Origin: Pelobacter propionicus DSM 2379
GTDB taxonomy: Bacteria; Desulfobacterota; Desulfuromonadia; Geobacterales; Pseudopelobacteraceae
DNA length: 64,000 nt
Reading direction: 5' to 3'
Assembly: GCF_000015045.1 (NCBI RefSeq)
Contig: NC_008609.1
Location: 2,179,501-2,243,500 of the forward strand
The notes under the pieces were generated by a model. The model had not been told where the DNA came from, did no database searches, and saw only the letters and a list, made by a program, of their open reading frames with translations. Positions 48,820 through 57,048 of this stretch are shown here, piece by piece; within the stretch, counting starts at the first letter, position 1, and every line of letters starts with the position of its first letter. A program made the translations under genes and the position numbers.

Positions 48820-49764
48820 GTGGTGAAGAGCGACTCCAACGTTACTACCCGTCATAGCGAAATTCCGTCATCCCCGGCTGGAAACGGCCGCATCGTGGCC
48901 CATCACGGCATCTCCGTGGAGGTTCTCTTCCAGGGCGAACAGCGCCGCATGGTGCGCGTCAAGCGCAACTCGGGGCATGTGGTGGGCGACGAGGTGTCAG
49001 TCAACGGCGAACTGCTGACGCGTCTCCCCCGGGCAACGGAATTGCGACGCCGCGACGCCCGGGGCGGCGTCCATCTGGTGGCGGCCAACCTGGACGCGCT
49101 GGGCATCGTGATGGCGCCGCTCTCCCCCGGCAGGTTCATCGACCGGGCCATCGTCACCTCCCGCACGGCCCGGCTGACCCCTTTCCTGGTCATCAACAAG
49201 TGCGACCTCGGCGAGGCTCATCAACTGGCCGCACGCCTCCGGGAGACCTATGCCGCTTCCCTGCCGCTCTTTCCCTTGAGCGCGACCACGGGCGAAGGAC
49301 TCCTCCCCCTGCGTGAATATCTGGCAACCGGGCGGTGCGGCGTCTTTATCGGCAGCACCGGAGTAGGCAAGAGTTCGCTCATGAACGCCCTCTGCCCCCA
49401 TATCAAGCTGGCAGTGGGCAGCGTGGGTGATTACCGGAGCATGGGGAGACACACCACCACCGTCTCCACCCTGCACAGCCTTGACGGCGGCGGAGAACTG
49501 GTGGATACCCCCGGCTTCCGCGATTTCGGCCTGGTGGACATCTCGCCCCAGGATTTGGCGGCCCATTTTCCCGGATTCGAAGAGGCCGGCTCGGAATCCT
49601 GCCGCTTCAGCAACTGCCGCCACCGCTCGGAACCGGGCTGTAGCGTACTCCGCTCGCTGCAGCAGGGACGGATCACCCGGGAGCGCTACGCCAGCTTCCT
49701 GGAACTGCTGGACGAAGTGGAGGCCGAAGAGGAGAAGAAACGCGTCAGGGGGTGGCGCTCGTGA
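48820..49764 (+). CDS. rsgA: Ribosome small subunit-dependent GTPase A
   Basis: 314 residues. An OB-fold N-terminus (GRIVAHHGISVEVLFQGEQRRMVRVKRN) precedes a circularly permuted GTPase: G4 VINKCDL, G5 SATTGEG, G1 GSTGVGKSS, G3 DTPGFRDFGL. A C-terminal zinc knuckle is visible as CRFSNCRHRSEPGC. It matures the 30S subunit. The start is one of two adjacent GTG codons (48820 or 48823), with AGAGGA upstream. Confidence 0.93.
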   Translation: MVKSDSNVTTRHSEIPSSPAGNGRIVAHHGISVEVLFQGEQRRMVRVKRNSGHVVGDEVSVNGELLTRLPRATELRRRDARGGVHLVAANLDALGIVMAPLSPGRFIDRAIVTSRTARLTPFLVINKCDLGEAHQLAARLRETYAASLPLFPLSATTGEGLLPLREYLATGRCGVFIGSTGVGKSSLMNALCPHIKLAVGSVGDYRSMGRHTTTVSTLHSLDGGGELVDTPGFRDFGLVDISPQDLAAHFPGFEEAGSESCRFSNCRHRSEPGCSVLRSLQQGRITRERYASFLELLDEVEAEEEKKRVRGWRS

Positions 49765-50279
49765 GCGGCATGACCGGCGCCCCCACGGGGCAAACGCGCA
49801 AACAACGGATCCTGGACCAGATCATCCAGCAACTCTCCCGCGACCTGGAGCTGCTGCTGTCGGCAGCCAGGACAGCCCACGAGGCCTCGATCCACGAGGA
49901 CAACGTCCCCGAGAACAAGTACGACACGATGGGGCTGGAGGCTTCCTACGTGGCCCAGGGCCAGGCCAATCGCGGCCAGGAGATCAGGCAGGCGGTGCAG
50001 GAATACCGGTTCCTGACCCTGCACCCCTTTGACGACGACAGCCCCATCCGCCTGACCGCCCTGGTTACCCTGCGAGCGGGAGACGACGGCACCGCCAAGA
50101 ACGTCTTCATCGGTCCCCGCGAAGGGGGCCTGAAGGTCATGGATCAGGGTGAAGAGGTCATGGTGATCACCCCCGCCTCCCCCCTGGGGAGGAGCCTGAT
50201 CGGCCGGCAACAGGGCGACTGCATCGAAACGGGGAGCGGCGCCGGCATAAGGGAATACGAGATCGTCCAGGTCGGCTGA
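49761..50279 (+). CDS. GreA/GreB C-terminal domain family protein
   Basis: 172 residues. A helical N-terminus (QRILDQIIQQLSRDLELLLSAA) is shorter than the GreA coiled coil, and HEDNVPENKYDTMGLEASYVAQGQ resembles its lower half. The C-terminal FKBP-like domain (~125-172) contains VMVITPASPLGRSLIGRQQGD, the GreA signature of a PLG loop. GreA reactivates backtracked RNA polymerase; this short form may bind polymerase without cleavage, since the tip acidic residues are not obvious. GTG 49761 overlaps the rsgA stop. Confidence 0.75.
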   Translation: MSGMTGAPTGQTRKQRILDQIIQQLSRDLELLLSAARTAHEASIHEDNVPENKYDTMGLEASYVAQGQANRGQEIRQAVQEYRFLTLHPFDDDSPIRLTALVTLRAGDDGTAKNVFIGPREGGLKVMDQGEEVMVITPASPLGRSLIGRQQGDCIETGSGAGIREYEIVQVG

Positions 50280-50338
50280 GGCTCGAGCCCCTATCGTTCC
50301 TGGTACATTCGGCAGAACATGAGAGGCGGGAGGAAGAC

Positions 50339-51016
50339 ATGGCGCTACCCTGGAAAACAATCGAGAGTGTTGCCACGGACGAGGGCATTCTGGAACTGCG
50401 CCAACGCGGCGAAAGGGACTTCCTGATCATGATCGGCACCCAGGTGCTGATGAACAGCCTCTCCAACCGTTCCGAGCTGGAACTGGGCCGACTGGCCTGC
50501 CAACAGCTGAAACCCCATCCCTGTCCACGGGTGCTGGTGGGAGGACTGGGCATGGGGTTCACCCTCAGGGCGGTGCTGGACTCACTGCCGGACAGTGCCG
50601 GCGTGGTGGTGGCCGAACTGAATCCGATTGTCCATGACTGGTGCCGTGCCCCCCTGGCCGGACTCACCGACAGCGCCGTCTCCGACCCGCGGGTAAGCGT
50701 ACGGATAACCGACGTGGCCGAACTGATCCGCGCCAGTTCCGGCGATGAACAGCGCTTCGACGCCATCGTGCTCGACCTGTACCGGGGCCCCCACGCCAAA
50801 ACCGACCCGGTCAACGACCCACTCTACGGCAGCCGGGCCATTGCCAGCGCCAGGGCGGCGCTCAATCCGGGCGGCATGCTGGCCGTGTGGGGCGAAGCCT
50901 ACGACGAGGGTTTTCACAAGCGACTGCAGAAGGCAGGCTTCACGGTCACCACCCGCCGCCCCGGCCGGGGCGGACTGCGCCATGCGGTTTTTCTGGCAGA
51001 GCTGCGGACACAATGA
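50339..51016 (+). CDS. Spermidine synthase-like (aminopropyltransferase/methyltransferase fold) protein
   Basis: 225 residues. The SAM-type Rossmann motif VLVGGLGMGFTLRAVLD is followed by VVVAELNPIVHDWCR, and DAIVLDLYRGPHAKTDP is in the place of the catalytic DxxDPxGP loop of spermidine synthase. This is a compact member of the SpeE family without the usual N-terminal beta domain, so a methyltransferase-like role is as likely as polyamine synthesis. GGAGG precedes the ATG. Confidence 0.75.
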   Translation: MALPWKTIESVATDEGILELRQRGERDFLIMIGTQVLMNSLSNRSELELGRLACQQLKPHPCPRVLVGGLGMGFTLRAVLDSLPDSAGVVVAELNPIVHDWCRAPLAGLTDSAVSDPRVSVRITDVAELIRASSGDEQRFDAIVLDLYRGPHAKTDPVNDPLYGSRAIASARAALNPGGMLAVWGEAYDEGFHKRLQKAGFTVTTRRPGRGGLRHAVFLAELRTQ

Positions 51017-51189
51017 GAGACTGAGCCCGCTCTCCATACATTATCCCAAAAGCAAACTATTTCTTTAAAGACAGCAGCAAAACCAGCTGGTATACATACC
51101 TATTCCACCCCATGCCCACTCCTTCCGCTGCACCCACGTTCCTCCCCCATCACGCCAGGCCTGCCCGGAGTATCCCGGACACAAAACCA

Positions 51190-51218
51190 TTGCACCAAAT
51201 TTGATTACGTGCTACACA
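51190..51218 (+). promoter_or_regulatory. Possible promoter overlapping the GTGCTAC palindrome
   Basis: TTGCAC (51190-51195), 17-base spacer, TACACA (51213-51218). If used, the palindrome would cover the -10 and start site, the classic position for a repressor. Confidence 0.3.
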
Positions 51219-51234
51219 CCCATTTCGTAGCACG
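51208..51234. promoter_or_regulatory. Inverted repeat, operator candidate
   Basis: CGTGCTAC (51208-51215), 11 bases, GTAGCACG (51227-51234), perfect 8-bp arms. The arms resemble the GTGTTAC/GTAACAC half-sites reported for a Geobacter NikR, but that site has 13-14 bases between arms, so identity is not claimed. A single half-site (TAGCACG) recurs at 51331. Confidence 0.5.
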
Positions 51235-51251
51235 ATTAACACAACCGTATA

Positions 51252-51317
51252 CCCATGCATCCAACACAAACAGGATGCATGGGCAGGAGCGGGCTTTCAA
51301 TGGGAGCCCGTTTTTTT
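51252..51317 (+). terminator. Tandem hairpins ending in a transcription terminator in the TonB-receptor leader
   Basis: First stem CCCATGCATCC (51252-51262)/GGATGCATGGG (51273-51283), 11 bp with a 10-base loop. Second stem CGGGCT (51290-51295)/AGCCCG (51305-51310) followed by seven T. It lies ~230 bases before the receptor ATG, so it is either the end of an upstream transcript (there is none terminating cleanly since 51016) or an attenuator. Confidence 0.75.
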
Positions 51318-51548
51318 GGACCACTCAATAGCACGTTTTTTCAATTTATAACAACAGGGCTGTTGTACGCGGAAGAAAGCCGCACACGAACAAACAGCAG
51401 GCCGCCTGTTTCTTCCCTCGCCACAGATTTCCGATACCACACAGTACAAGTGCGTATGACAGAAATAAGCGAAGAGCATCAATATAACGAGCTCTTATAC
51501 TCTGACATGACAACAGATGTGATGCAATTTCATTGCAAGGAGAGAGGG

Positions 51549-53777
51549 ATGAGACGACGTATCGCAGTGATACTGGCGCTGGTGACAACCGCAGCGCCGC
51601 TGCAAGCGCGGGGAGATGGACAGGATAACAGCAAGGAAACAAGCCTGGACGAGGTGGTGGTCACCGCCACCCGCACGGAGAAGTCCATCGCCGATGCCCC
51701 CGGTTCGGTGAGCGTGGTAACCGCAGCGGAGATGAAGAAACGGAACATCCAGTCGGTGGACGAGGCGCTGAACATGCTGCCCGGCGTCTTTGACAGCCGC
51801 CGCAAGGGGTTGATGGGAACCACCTCCAGCGTCACCTTCCGCGGCCTGTCCGGCGCCGGTCGATCCCTGCTGCTGCTGGACGGCATGCCGCTCAACGACG
51901 CCTACTCTGCCAGCCAACCATGGGGTGGCCTGAATGCCCAGAATTTTTCACAAATAGAGGTTGTGCGCGGACCGTCGTCCAGCCTCTACGGCGGCAACGC
52001 CATGGGTGGGGTGATCAACTTCCTGAGCCACATGCCGGAAAAACGAGAGTTCACCCTCTCCAGCGGCTACGGCGGCGGCCTTGAGACCGACGCGGCCATG
52101 GACCGCCTCTGGAGCAGCTACACCTCCTATGGAGACAGGATCGGCAAACTGCGGCTGTATGCCGCCCTATCCTACCGCAGCACCGACGGCTACCCCAGCG
52201 GGCTGGTCACCACGACCACCAACCCCTCGGCCTCGGGGATCAGCGGCGCGCACCCCACAACGGACACCACGGGAAAAGCGACAAAATACATCACGGGCGA
52301 CAGCGGGGACAACGGCTGGTGGGACTACTCGGCGGCCATCAGGGCTCACTACGATTTTTCAGATACCGCCAACATCAGGATCTCCTGGCTCAGGACCGCC
52401 AACAAGTATTCCTACGACCCTCCCCACACCTATCTGAGAGACGCCTCCGGGGCAGAGGCATACAGGCCCGGCCAAAGCAGCTACCTGAACGGAGACGGCG
52501 CCAATGTCCAGGACATGTACACCATTCACGCCGAAGCGCTGCTGGGTCAGGTGAAGGGCAAATTCCTCTTCGGCATCAACGACCAGCATGAAAACTGGTA
52601 TACCACCCCCGGCAGTTCGGCGACTGTGGCCAACGGCGGAACCGGCACAAAAAGCGACTCTCCCAGCAGGACCTATTTCACCGACCTGCAACTGTCCGTC
52701 CCGGTCCTGGAAAAACACATCCTCACCGGCGGTTTCTCTTTCCGCTACGACGTAGCCGACAGCGATAACCTCCCCTTGAGCGATTACGAGGACGAAGACT
52801 CTGTTTCCGGCCCCAGCACCCAGTGGGGGGGGGGCACAACCCAGACCTACTCCACCTACCTGCAGGCCGAAATAGCCCTGCTGGACAACCTGACCTTCTA
52901 CGCTGGCGTGCGGGACGATTACTGGGTCTCCAACAACGGCTACGCCGGATTCAGCGGCACCGGAGCCAGCGATCAGAAGTATCCCGAGAAATCCAAGAAC
53001 TCCATCAACCCCAAGGGCGCGCTGGTCTGGAAGCCCCTGGACGGAACCACGGTGAGGATTTCGGGCGGCAGGGCCTTCCGCGCACCGCAGTTGAACCAGA
53101 TGTACAAGACCTGGTCATCGTCCAGCACCTCCAAGCTGTACCTAGCCAATCCCGACCTGAATCCCGAAACCGTTCTGGCCTGGGATTTCGGCATCGAACA
53201 GAAACTGTGGAAGGGCGCCAAGATCAAGGCAACCTACTTCGAGAACTACATCGACGACATGATCTACACCGTCACCCTTTCCAGCACGACCAGCATCGGC
53301 GGCAAGAACTACACCAACGTGAAATATTCCAATCTTGGGGCAGGTGAGACCAGGGGGGTGGAACTGGAAGCGGAGCAGAGCCTGGGCAAAAATCTGCGCC
53401 TGTTTGCCGGCTACACCTACACCAGCTCCACTATCACCGAGTACGATGAGAACAAAAGCCTGGAGGGCAAGGATCTGCAGCATGCGCCCCGCCACATGAT
53501 CAACGCGGGGCTGGACGCCAGCTACGGCCCGCTGTCGTTCTTTCTGTCCGGAAGATACGTGGCCAAGCAGTACGGTTCGGATAACAACAGCGACAAGGCC
53601 AACGGGGTCTACGGCTCCTACGATCCCTTCTTCGTCATGGACCTGAAGGCCGGATACCGGGTTACTGACTGGGCTACGCTCTCCTTGAGCGTGAACAACC
53701 TGCTGGACCGCACCTATTACACCTACTACGTCGCACCGGGCCGCTCCTGGTTCGCCAATCTCGACCTTAGGTTCTGA
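51549..53777 (+). CDS. TonB-dependent outer membrane receptor (metal or metal-tetrapyrrole uptake)
   Basis: 742 residues. Signal peptide ~1-23 (AVILALVTTAAPLQARG), a TonB-box-like DEVVVTATRT, a plug domain (~45-150, RGLSGAGRSLLLLDGMPLNDAY, VEVVRGPSSSLYGGNAMGGVIN in part), then a 22-strand-type barrel ending in an aromatic residue (FANLDLRF). It resembles BtuB/siderophore receptors in general. The adjacent binding protein, ABC transporter and CobN chelatase suggest cobalt, nickel or a corrinoid as cargo. AAGGAGAG precedes ATG 51549; the frame is open further upstream into the leader but that part has no signal-like sequence. Confidence 0.9.
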   Translation: MRRRIAVILALVTTAAPLQARGDGQDNSKETSLDEVVVTATRTEKSIADAPGSVSVVTAAEMKKRNIQSVDEALNMLPGVFDSRRKGLMGTTSSVTFRGLSGAGRSLLLLDGMPLNDAYSASQPWGGLNAQNFSQIEVVRGPSSSLYGGNAMGGVINFLSHMPEKREFTLSSGYGGGLETDAAMDRLWSSYTSYGDRIGKLRLYAALSYRSTDGYPSGLVTTTTNPSASGISGAHPTTDTTGKATKYITGDSGDNGWWDYSAAIRAHYDFSDTANIRISWLRTANKYSYDPPHTYLRDASGAEAYRPGQSSYLNGDGANVQDMYTIHAEALLGQVKGKFLFGINDQHENWYTTPGSSATVANGGTGTKSDSPSRTYFTDLQLSVPVLEKHILTGGFSFRYDVADSDNLPLSDYEDEDSVSGPSTQWGGGTTQTYSTYLQAEIALLDNLTFYAGVRDDYWVSNNGYAGFSGTGASDQKYPEKSKNSINPKGALVWKPLDGTTVRISGGRAFRAPQLNQMYKTWSSSSTSKLYLANPDLNPETVLAWDFGIEQKLWKGAKIKATYFENYIDDMIYTVTLSSTTSIGGKNYTNVKYSNLGAGETRGVELEAEQSLGKNLRLFAGYTYTSSTITEYDENKSLEGKDLQHAPRHMINAGLDASYGPLSFFLSGRYVAKQYGSDNNSDKANGVYGSYDPFFVMDLKAGYRVTDWATLSLSVNNLLDRTYYTYYVAPGRSWFANLDLRF

Positions 53778-53780
53778 GCC

Positions 53781-54764
53781 ATGAAAAGCCGTCTTTGTCA
53801 TGCGCTCCTTTCTCTGTTGATCCTGTTGCCGGCGTTCGCCACGCCGGCTGCGGCATTCACCTACCGCGACAAGATGGGGCGAACCGTTACGGTCACGACC
53901 CCGGTGAAACGGGCGGTGCTGTACGAAACCTATGAACTGCTGCCGGTCACCGGCGCCTGGAACCAGATGGCGGGATTAAGCCGCTATGCATACAGCAATG
54001 ATCTGCTGCTGGCCATCAACGCCAACAGACTGCGGAGGATTCCCGACGCGGGCAGCGCCATGGACACCAATGCGGAGGTGCTGCTGAAACTGAAGCCTGA
54101 CGTAGTGTTGACCTGGACCGTCAATCCCGCCGCTGTTCGTTTTCTGGAGCACAAGGGGTTGACGGTGATCTCGGTCTATCCCGAAAGCATCAACGAACTG
54201 TACGGGGTGATGCGCATGCAGGGCCAGCTCTTCGGACAAGAGAAACGTATTGAGAGTGCAATCGCCAGGATGGAGGGACTCTTCTCGCTGATCCGCAAAC
54301 GGGTGGCCGCAATCCCCCCCTCGCAGCGCAAAACAGCGCTCTACCTGACCGGCAAGCAGACCAGAGCAAATGGCCGCATCGGGGTTACCAACGACCTTTT
54401 CAACCTGATGGGATTGAAAAACGCCGGAAACGAGATCAACGAACGCTCCTGCGACGTCCCACTGGAGCGGATCATATCCTGGAACCCGGACCTGGTCTTC
54501 ATCTGGGGCAGCGCCCGCTATTCAGCCGCTGACCTGAAAGGCAACCCCCAGTGGCGCCACATCAGGGCAGTCAAGAACGGAGCGGTTTTCAAAGAGCCGA
54601 AATGGGGCACCTGGTCCCCCCGTTTGGCACCCATCGCCCTCTGGATGGCATCGCGCGCCTATCCGGAGCGGTTCCGGGACATCGATATCGACAAGACCAT
54701 CGACCGCTTCTACCGCGACGTGTACGGCATTCCCTATGCCAGGGCCAAACAGATCGAGAACTAA
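53781..54764 (+). CDS. Periplasmic substrate-binding protein, TroA/BtuF/FepB type
   Basis: 327 residues, signal peptide ~1-25 (LLSLLILLPAFATPAAA). The two-lobed class III fold is recognisable from FTYRDKMGRTVTVTTPVKRAV, LKLKPDVVLTW, VISVYPESINELYGVM and PDLVFIWGSARYSAADL. It lies 3 bases after the receptor gene and should hand cargo to the FecCD-type permease. Several Tyr/Trp and few His suggest a chelate rather than a bare ion, which is a guess. Confidence 0.88.
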   Translation: MKSRLCHALLSLLILLPAFATPAAAFTYRDKMGRTVTVTTPVKRAVLYETYELLPVTGAWNQMAGLSRYAYSNDLLLAINANRLRRIPDAGSAMDTNAEVLLKLKPDVVLTWTVNPAAVRFLEHKGLTVISVYPESINELYGVMRMQGQLFGQEKRIESAIARMEGLFSLIRKRVAAIPPSQRKTALYLTGKQTRANGRIGVTNDLFNLMGLKNAGNEINERSCDVPLERIISWNPDLVFIWGSARYSAADLKGNPQWRHIRAVKNGAVFKEPKWGTWSPRLAPIALWMASRAYPERFRDIDIDKTIDRFYRDVYGIPYARAKQIEN

Positions 54765-54787
54765 AAACCAGCTATAAAGGAACAGGT

Positions 54788-55090
54788 ATGGCAAGAACGA
54801 GAGATTTTGACGATTTCCTTAACGAATGGCTCAAAGACCCGGAAAATGCTGCAACCTTTCTCAATGCGATGATCGAGGAGGAAAAGCGTATTTTTTTCCT
54901 TCCAGCTCTGCGGCAAGTGGCCAAGGCCTGGGGAGGCCTGTCACTCCTTGCCGACCTGTCGGATATCAGTAAATCGACCATGTACCGGGCGCTTTCCAAG
55001 CAGGGCAATCCGGACTTCAGACAGATAACATCCATGCTGGACAGCATGGGATTCAGATTGACGGTGGAACCGGTTGCCACGACTCGATGA
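54788..55090 (+). CDS. HTH protein of the addiction-module antidote type, no toxin partner
   Basis: 100 residues. The pattern FLPALRQVAKAWGGLSLLADLSDISKSTMYRALSKQGNPDF with ITSMLDSMGFRL matches the HigA-like 'probable addiction module antidote' family, an N-terminal helix pair with a C-terminal helix-turn-helix. Toxin genes normally precede it, but here it lies between a binding protein and a permease, with no small toxin in either direction. It may have been recruited as a transcription regulator of this locus. AGG lies 4 bases before the ATG. Confidence 0.8.
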   Translation: MARTRDFDDFLNEWLKDPENAATFLNAMIEEEKRIFFLPALRQVAKAWGGLSLLADLSDISKSTMYRALSKQGNPDFRQITSMLDSMGFRLTVEPVATTR

Positions 55091-55136
55091 CACGTGGATG
55101 GGCAGCACGCGTTGAGCCGGATGGGGAGAGTCGTTG

Positions 55137-56243
55137 ATGGAAGAGATAGGTTCCCGCCTCTGCGAGGGGGATGCACCGGCAGTCCAGGAGCAGGAAGAGC
55201 ACCGGGCAATCATCCAGAAGAGTCGCAGTACAAGAATGTCCGGAAATAGCGCTCAAACCGGACTGGTGACAACGCTGATCATGCTCTCGCCCCTGCTGGC
55301 GGCCTGTATCGCCCTATTCCTGGGGGCCTACGGCGTGACTCCACTGCAGGTGGTTCAGATCCTGGCCAATGCCACAAGCGGCATAGACTCACCCGAGTCG
55401 GCCATCGTGCTGGACATCCGCCTGCCGCGCATCATCCTGGCCGGCCTGGTGGGCATGTCCCTGGCCACCTCCGGAGCAACCCTGCAGGCGGTGCTGCGCA
55501 ACCCTCTGGTTGACCCGTTCATCCTGGGCATCTCCGCCGGGGCCGCCTTCGGCTGCGCCGTTTCCGTCGGTTTCCTGCCCGGGGTTTCACTGCAACTCAT
55601 GTCATTTGTCTTCGGCAGCCTAGCCGTAATCATGGCCTGCACCATGGCCCGCTCCAGCGGCGAACTCTCCCGACTCTCGCTGGTGCTGTCCGGGGTGATC
55701 GTCTCGGCCCTGTTCACGGCACTCCTCTCCATCATCAAGTTCCTGGTTGACCCGATGAAACTGCAGAGCATCGTCTACTGGTTGATGGGGAGCTTCAGCC
55801 TGGCCGACTGGCCCCAGGTAAAAAGCGCGGGGTTCGGCATCATGCTGGGCTGCCTGCCGGTGCTGCTCCTGCGCTGGCGCCTGAACCTGATCAGCATGGG
55901 GGACGAGGAGGCCCGCTCCCTGGGGGTCAATGTCAGCCGCAAGCGGGTCATCTTCATCGCCAGCGCCACCCTGGCGGTCACCAGCGCCGTGGCGGTCAGC
56001 GGCATCATCGGCTGGATCGGGCTGATGGTGCCCCATCTGGTGCGCATGCTGGTCGGGCCGGACCACCGGCGCCTGATACCGCTCTCCATGGCCGGCGGCG
56101 CCGCCTTCATGATCGCTGCCGACACGGTGGCGCGCACCATGAGCAACGCAGATATACCGGTGGGGATCATCACCGCCCTGGCCGGCGCCCCCTTCTTCAT
56201 CTACCTCATGCGCCGCGGCGGTGCGGAGAGTTGGGGGAGATGA
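55137..56243 (+). CDS. FecCD-family ABC transporter permease
   Basis: 368 residues with about ten helices. Typical family segments are LDIRLPRIILAGLVGMSLATSGATLQAVLRNPL with DPFILGISAGAAFGC, and GIIGWIGLMVPHLVRMLVGPDHRRLIP. It is the membrane channel for Fe-siderophore, vitamin B12 or related metal chelates. An extra ~33-residue N-terminal extension could be removed if ATG 55236 is the start. It overlaps no gene but precedes the ATPase by 1 base. Confidence 0.9.
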   Translation: MEEIGSRLCEGDAPAVQEQEEHRAIIQKSRSTRMSGNSAQTGLVTTLIMLSPLLAACIALFLGAYGVTPLQVVQILANATSGIDSPESAIVLDIRLPRIILAGLVGMSLATSGATLQAVLRNPLVDPFILGISAGAAFGCAVSVGFLPGVSLQLMSFVFGSLAVIMACTMARSSGELSRLSLVLSGVIVSALFTALLSIIKFLVDPMKLQSIVYWLMGSFSLADWPQVKSAGFGIMLGCLPVLLLRWRLNLISMGDEEARSLGVNVSRKRVIFIASATLAVTSAVAVSGIIGWIGLMVPHLVRMLVGPDHRRLIPLSMAGGAAFMIAADTVARTMSNADIPVGIITALAGAPFFIYLMRRGGAESWGR

Positions 56244-56244
56244 C

Positions 56245-57018
56245 ATGATCCGTATCGAAAATCTCACCTTCCAGCATCCCCACACAGACAGGCCGGTGGT
56301 GAACAACGCCTCCTTCCGGGTGGCGGAAGGAACCTTGGCGGTGCTGCTGGGCCCCAACGGCTCCGGCAAGACCACCCTGTTCAAGTGCATCGCCGGCCTG
56401 TGGCGTCCAGCCTCGGGCACGGTCATGTTCGCCGGCCGCGACATCATGGGGATGAACTTCAGGGAACGGGCAAGCATGCTGGCGGTGGTGCCCCAGGATC
56501 ACACACCTCCCTTCCCCTATTCGGTGTTCGAGGCGGTGCTCATGGGGCGCGCGCCCCACGTGGGGGTGTACGCATCACCCTCTCCCCATGATGAGGACGC
56601 GGCGTATAACGCCCTCGTGGCGGTCGGCGTACATCACTTGGCCGATCGCTGCTACACCCGCATCAGCGGCGGCGAACGCCAGCTGGTGCTGATCGCCCGC
56701 GCTCTGGCCCAGGATGCTCCGTTGCTGCTGCTGGATGAACCGACCTCTCATCTGGACTTCCGCAACCAGCACCTGGTGCTGGAGACGGTTCAGCGGGTGG
56801 CTGCGGAGAAGAACCTGACCGTGTTAATGACCCTGCACGACCCCAACCTGACCGCCTTCTTCGCCCACCAGGTGATCATGCTCAAGGAAGGGAAAATCGT
56901 GGCTGACGGCGAACCGTCCCAGGTAGTGACCGAGGCTAACCTGGGGCAGCTTTACGACATCGGCATCGGCATTTTCGACAGCGGCGAACGGCGGCTGATC
57001 TATCCGAGGCTATCATGA
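56245..57018 (+). CDS. FecE/BtuD-like ABC transporter ATPase
   Basis: 257 residues. Walker A GPNGSGKTT, Q-loop VVPQDHTPPFPY, signature ISGGERQLVLIARAL, Walker B LLLLDEPTSHLDF and H-loop MTLHDPNLTAF. It powers the FecCD-type permease. GGGGGAG precedes the ATG, which follows the permease stop by 1 base, so expression is coupled. Confidence 0.93.
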   Translation: MIRIENLTFQHPHTDRPVVNNASFRVAEGTLAVLLGPNGSGKTTLFKCIAGLWRPASGTVMFAGRDIMGMNFRERASMLAVVPQDHTPPFPYSVFEAVLMGRAPHVGVYASPSPHDEDAAYNALVAVGVHHLADRCYTRISGGERQLVLIARALAQDAPLLLLDEPTSHLDFRNQHLVLETVQRVAAEKNLTVLMTLHDPNLTAFFAHQVIMLKEGKIVADGEPSQVVTEANLGQLYDIGIGIFDSGERRLIYPRLS

Positions 57019-57048
57019 TTCAGACCAACGACCTCGAGAGGTAACACT

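Larger units (their letters stand above)
51017..51548 (+). promoter_or_regulatory. Regulatory leader region of the metal uptake/chelatase locus
   Basis: 532 bases without a supported gene. It holds a 12-base near palindrome GGTATACATACC (51090-51101), the GTGCTAC inverted repeat (51208), an 11-bp hairpin (51252) and an intrinsic terminator (51290-51317). From 51318 to the ATG the sequence is AT-rich; TATACT at 51496 lacks a good -35. I looked for the cobalamin-riboswitch box and found none. Confidence 0.6.

Noticed and set aside
51017-51548. Cobalamin riboswitch before the TonB receptor
   Set aside because: No sequence like the B12 box was found; only a palindrome, hairpins and a terminator are seen.
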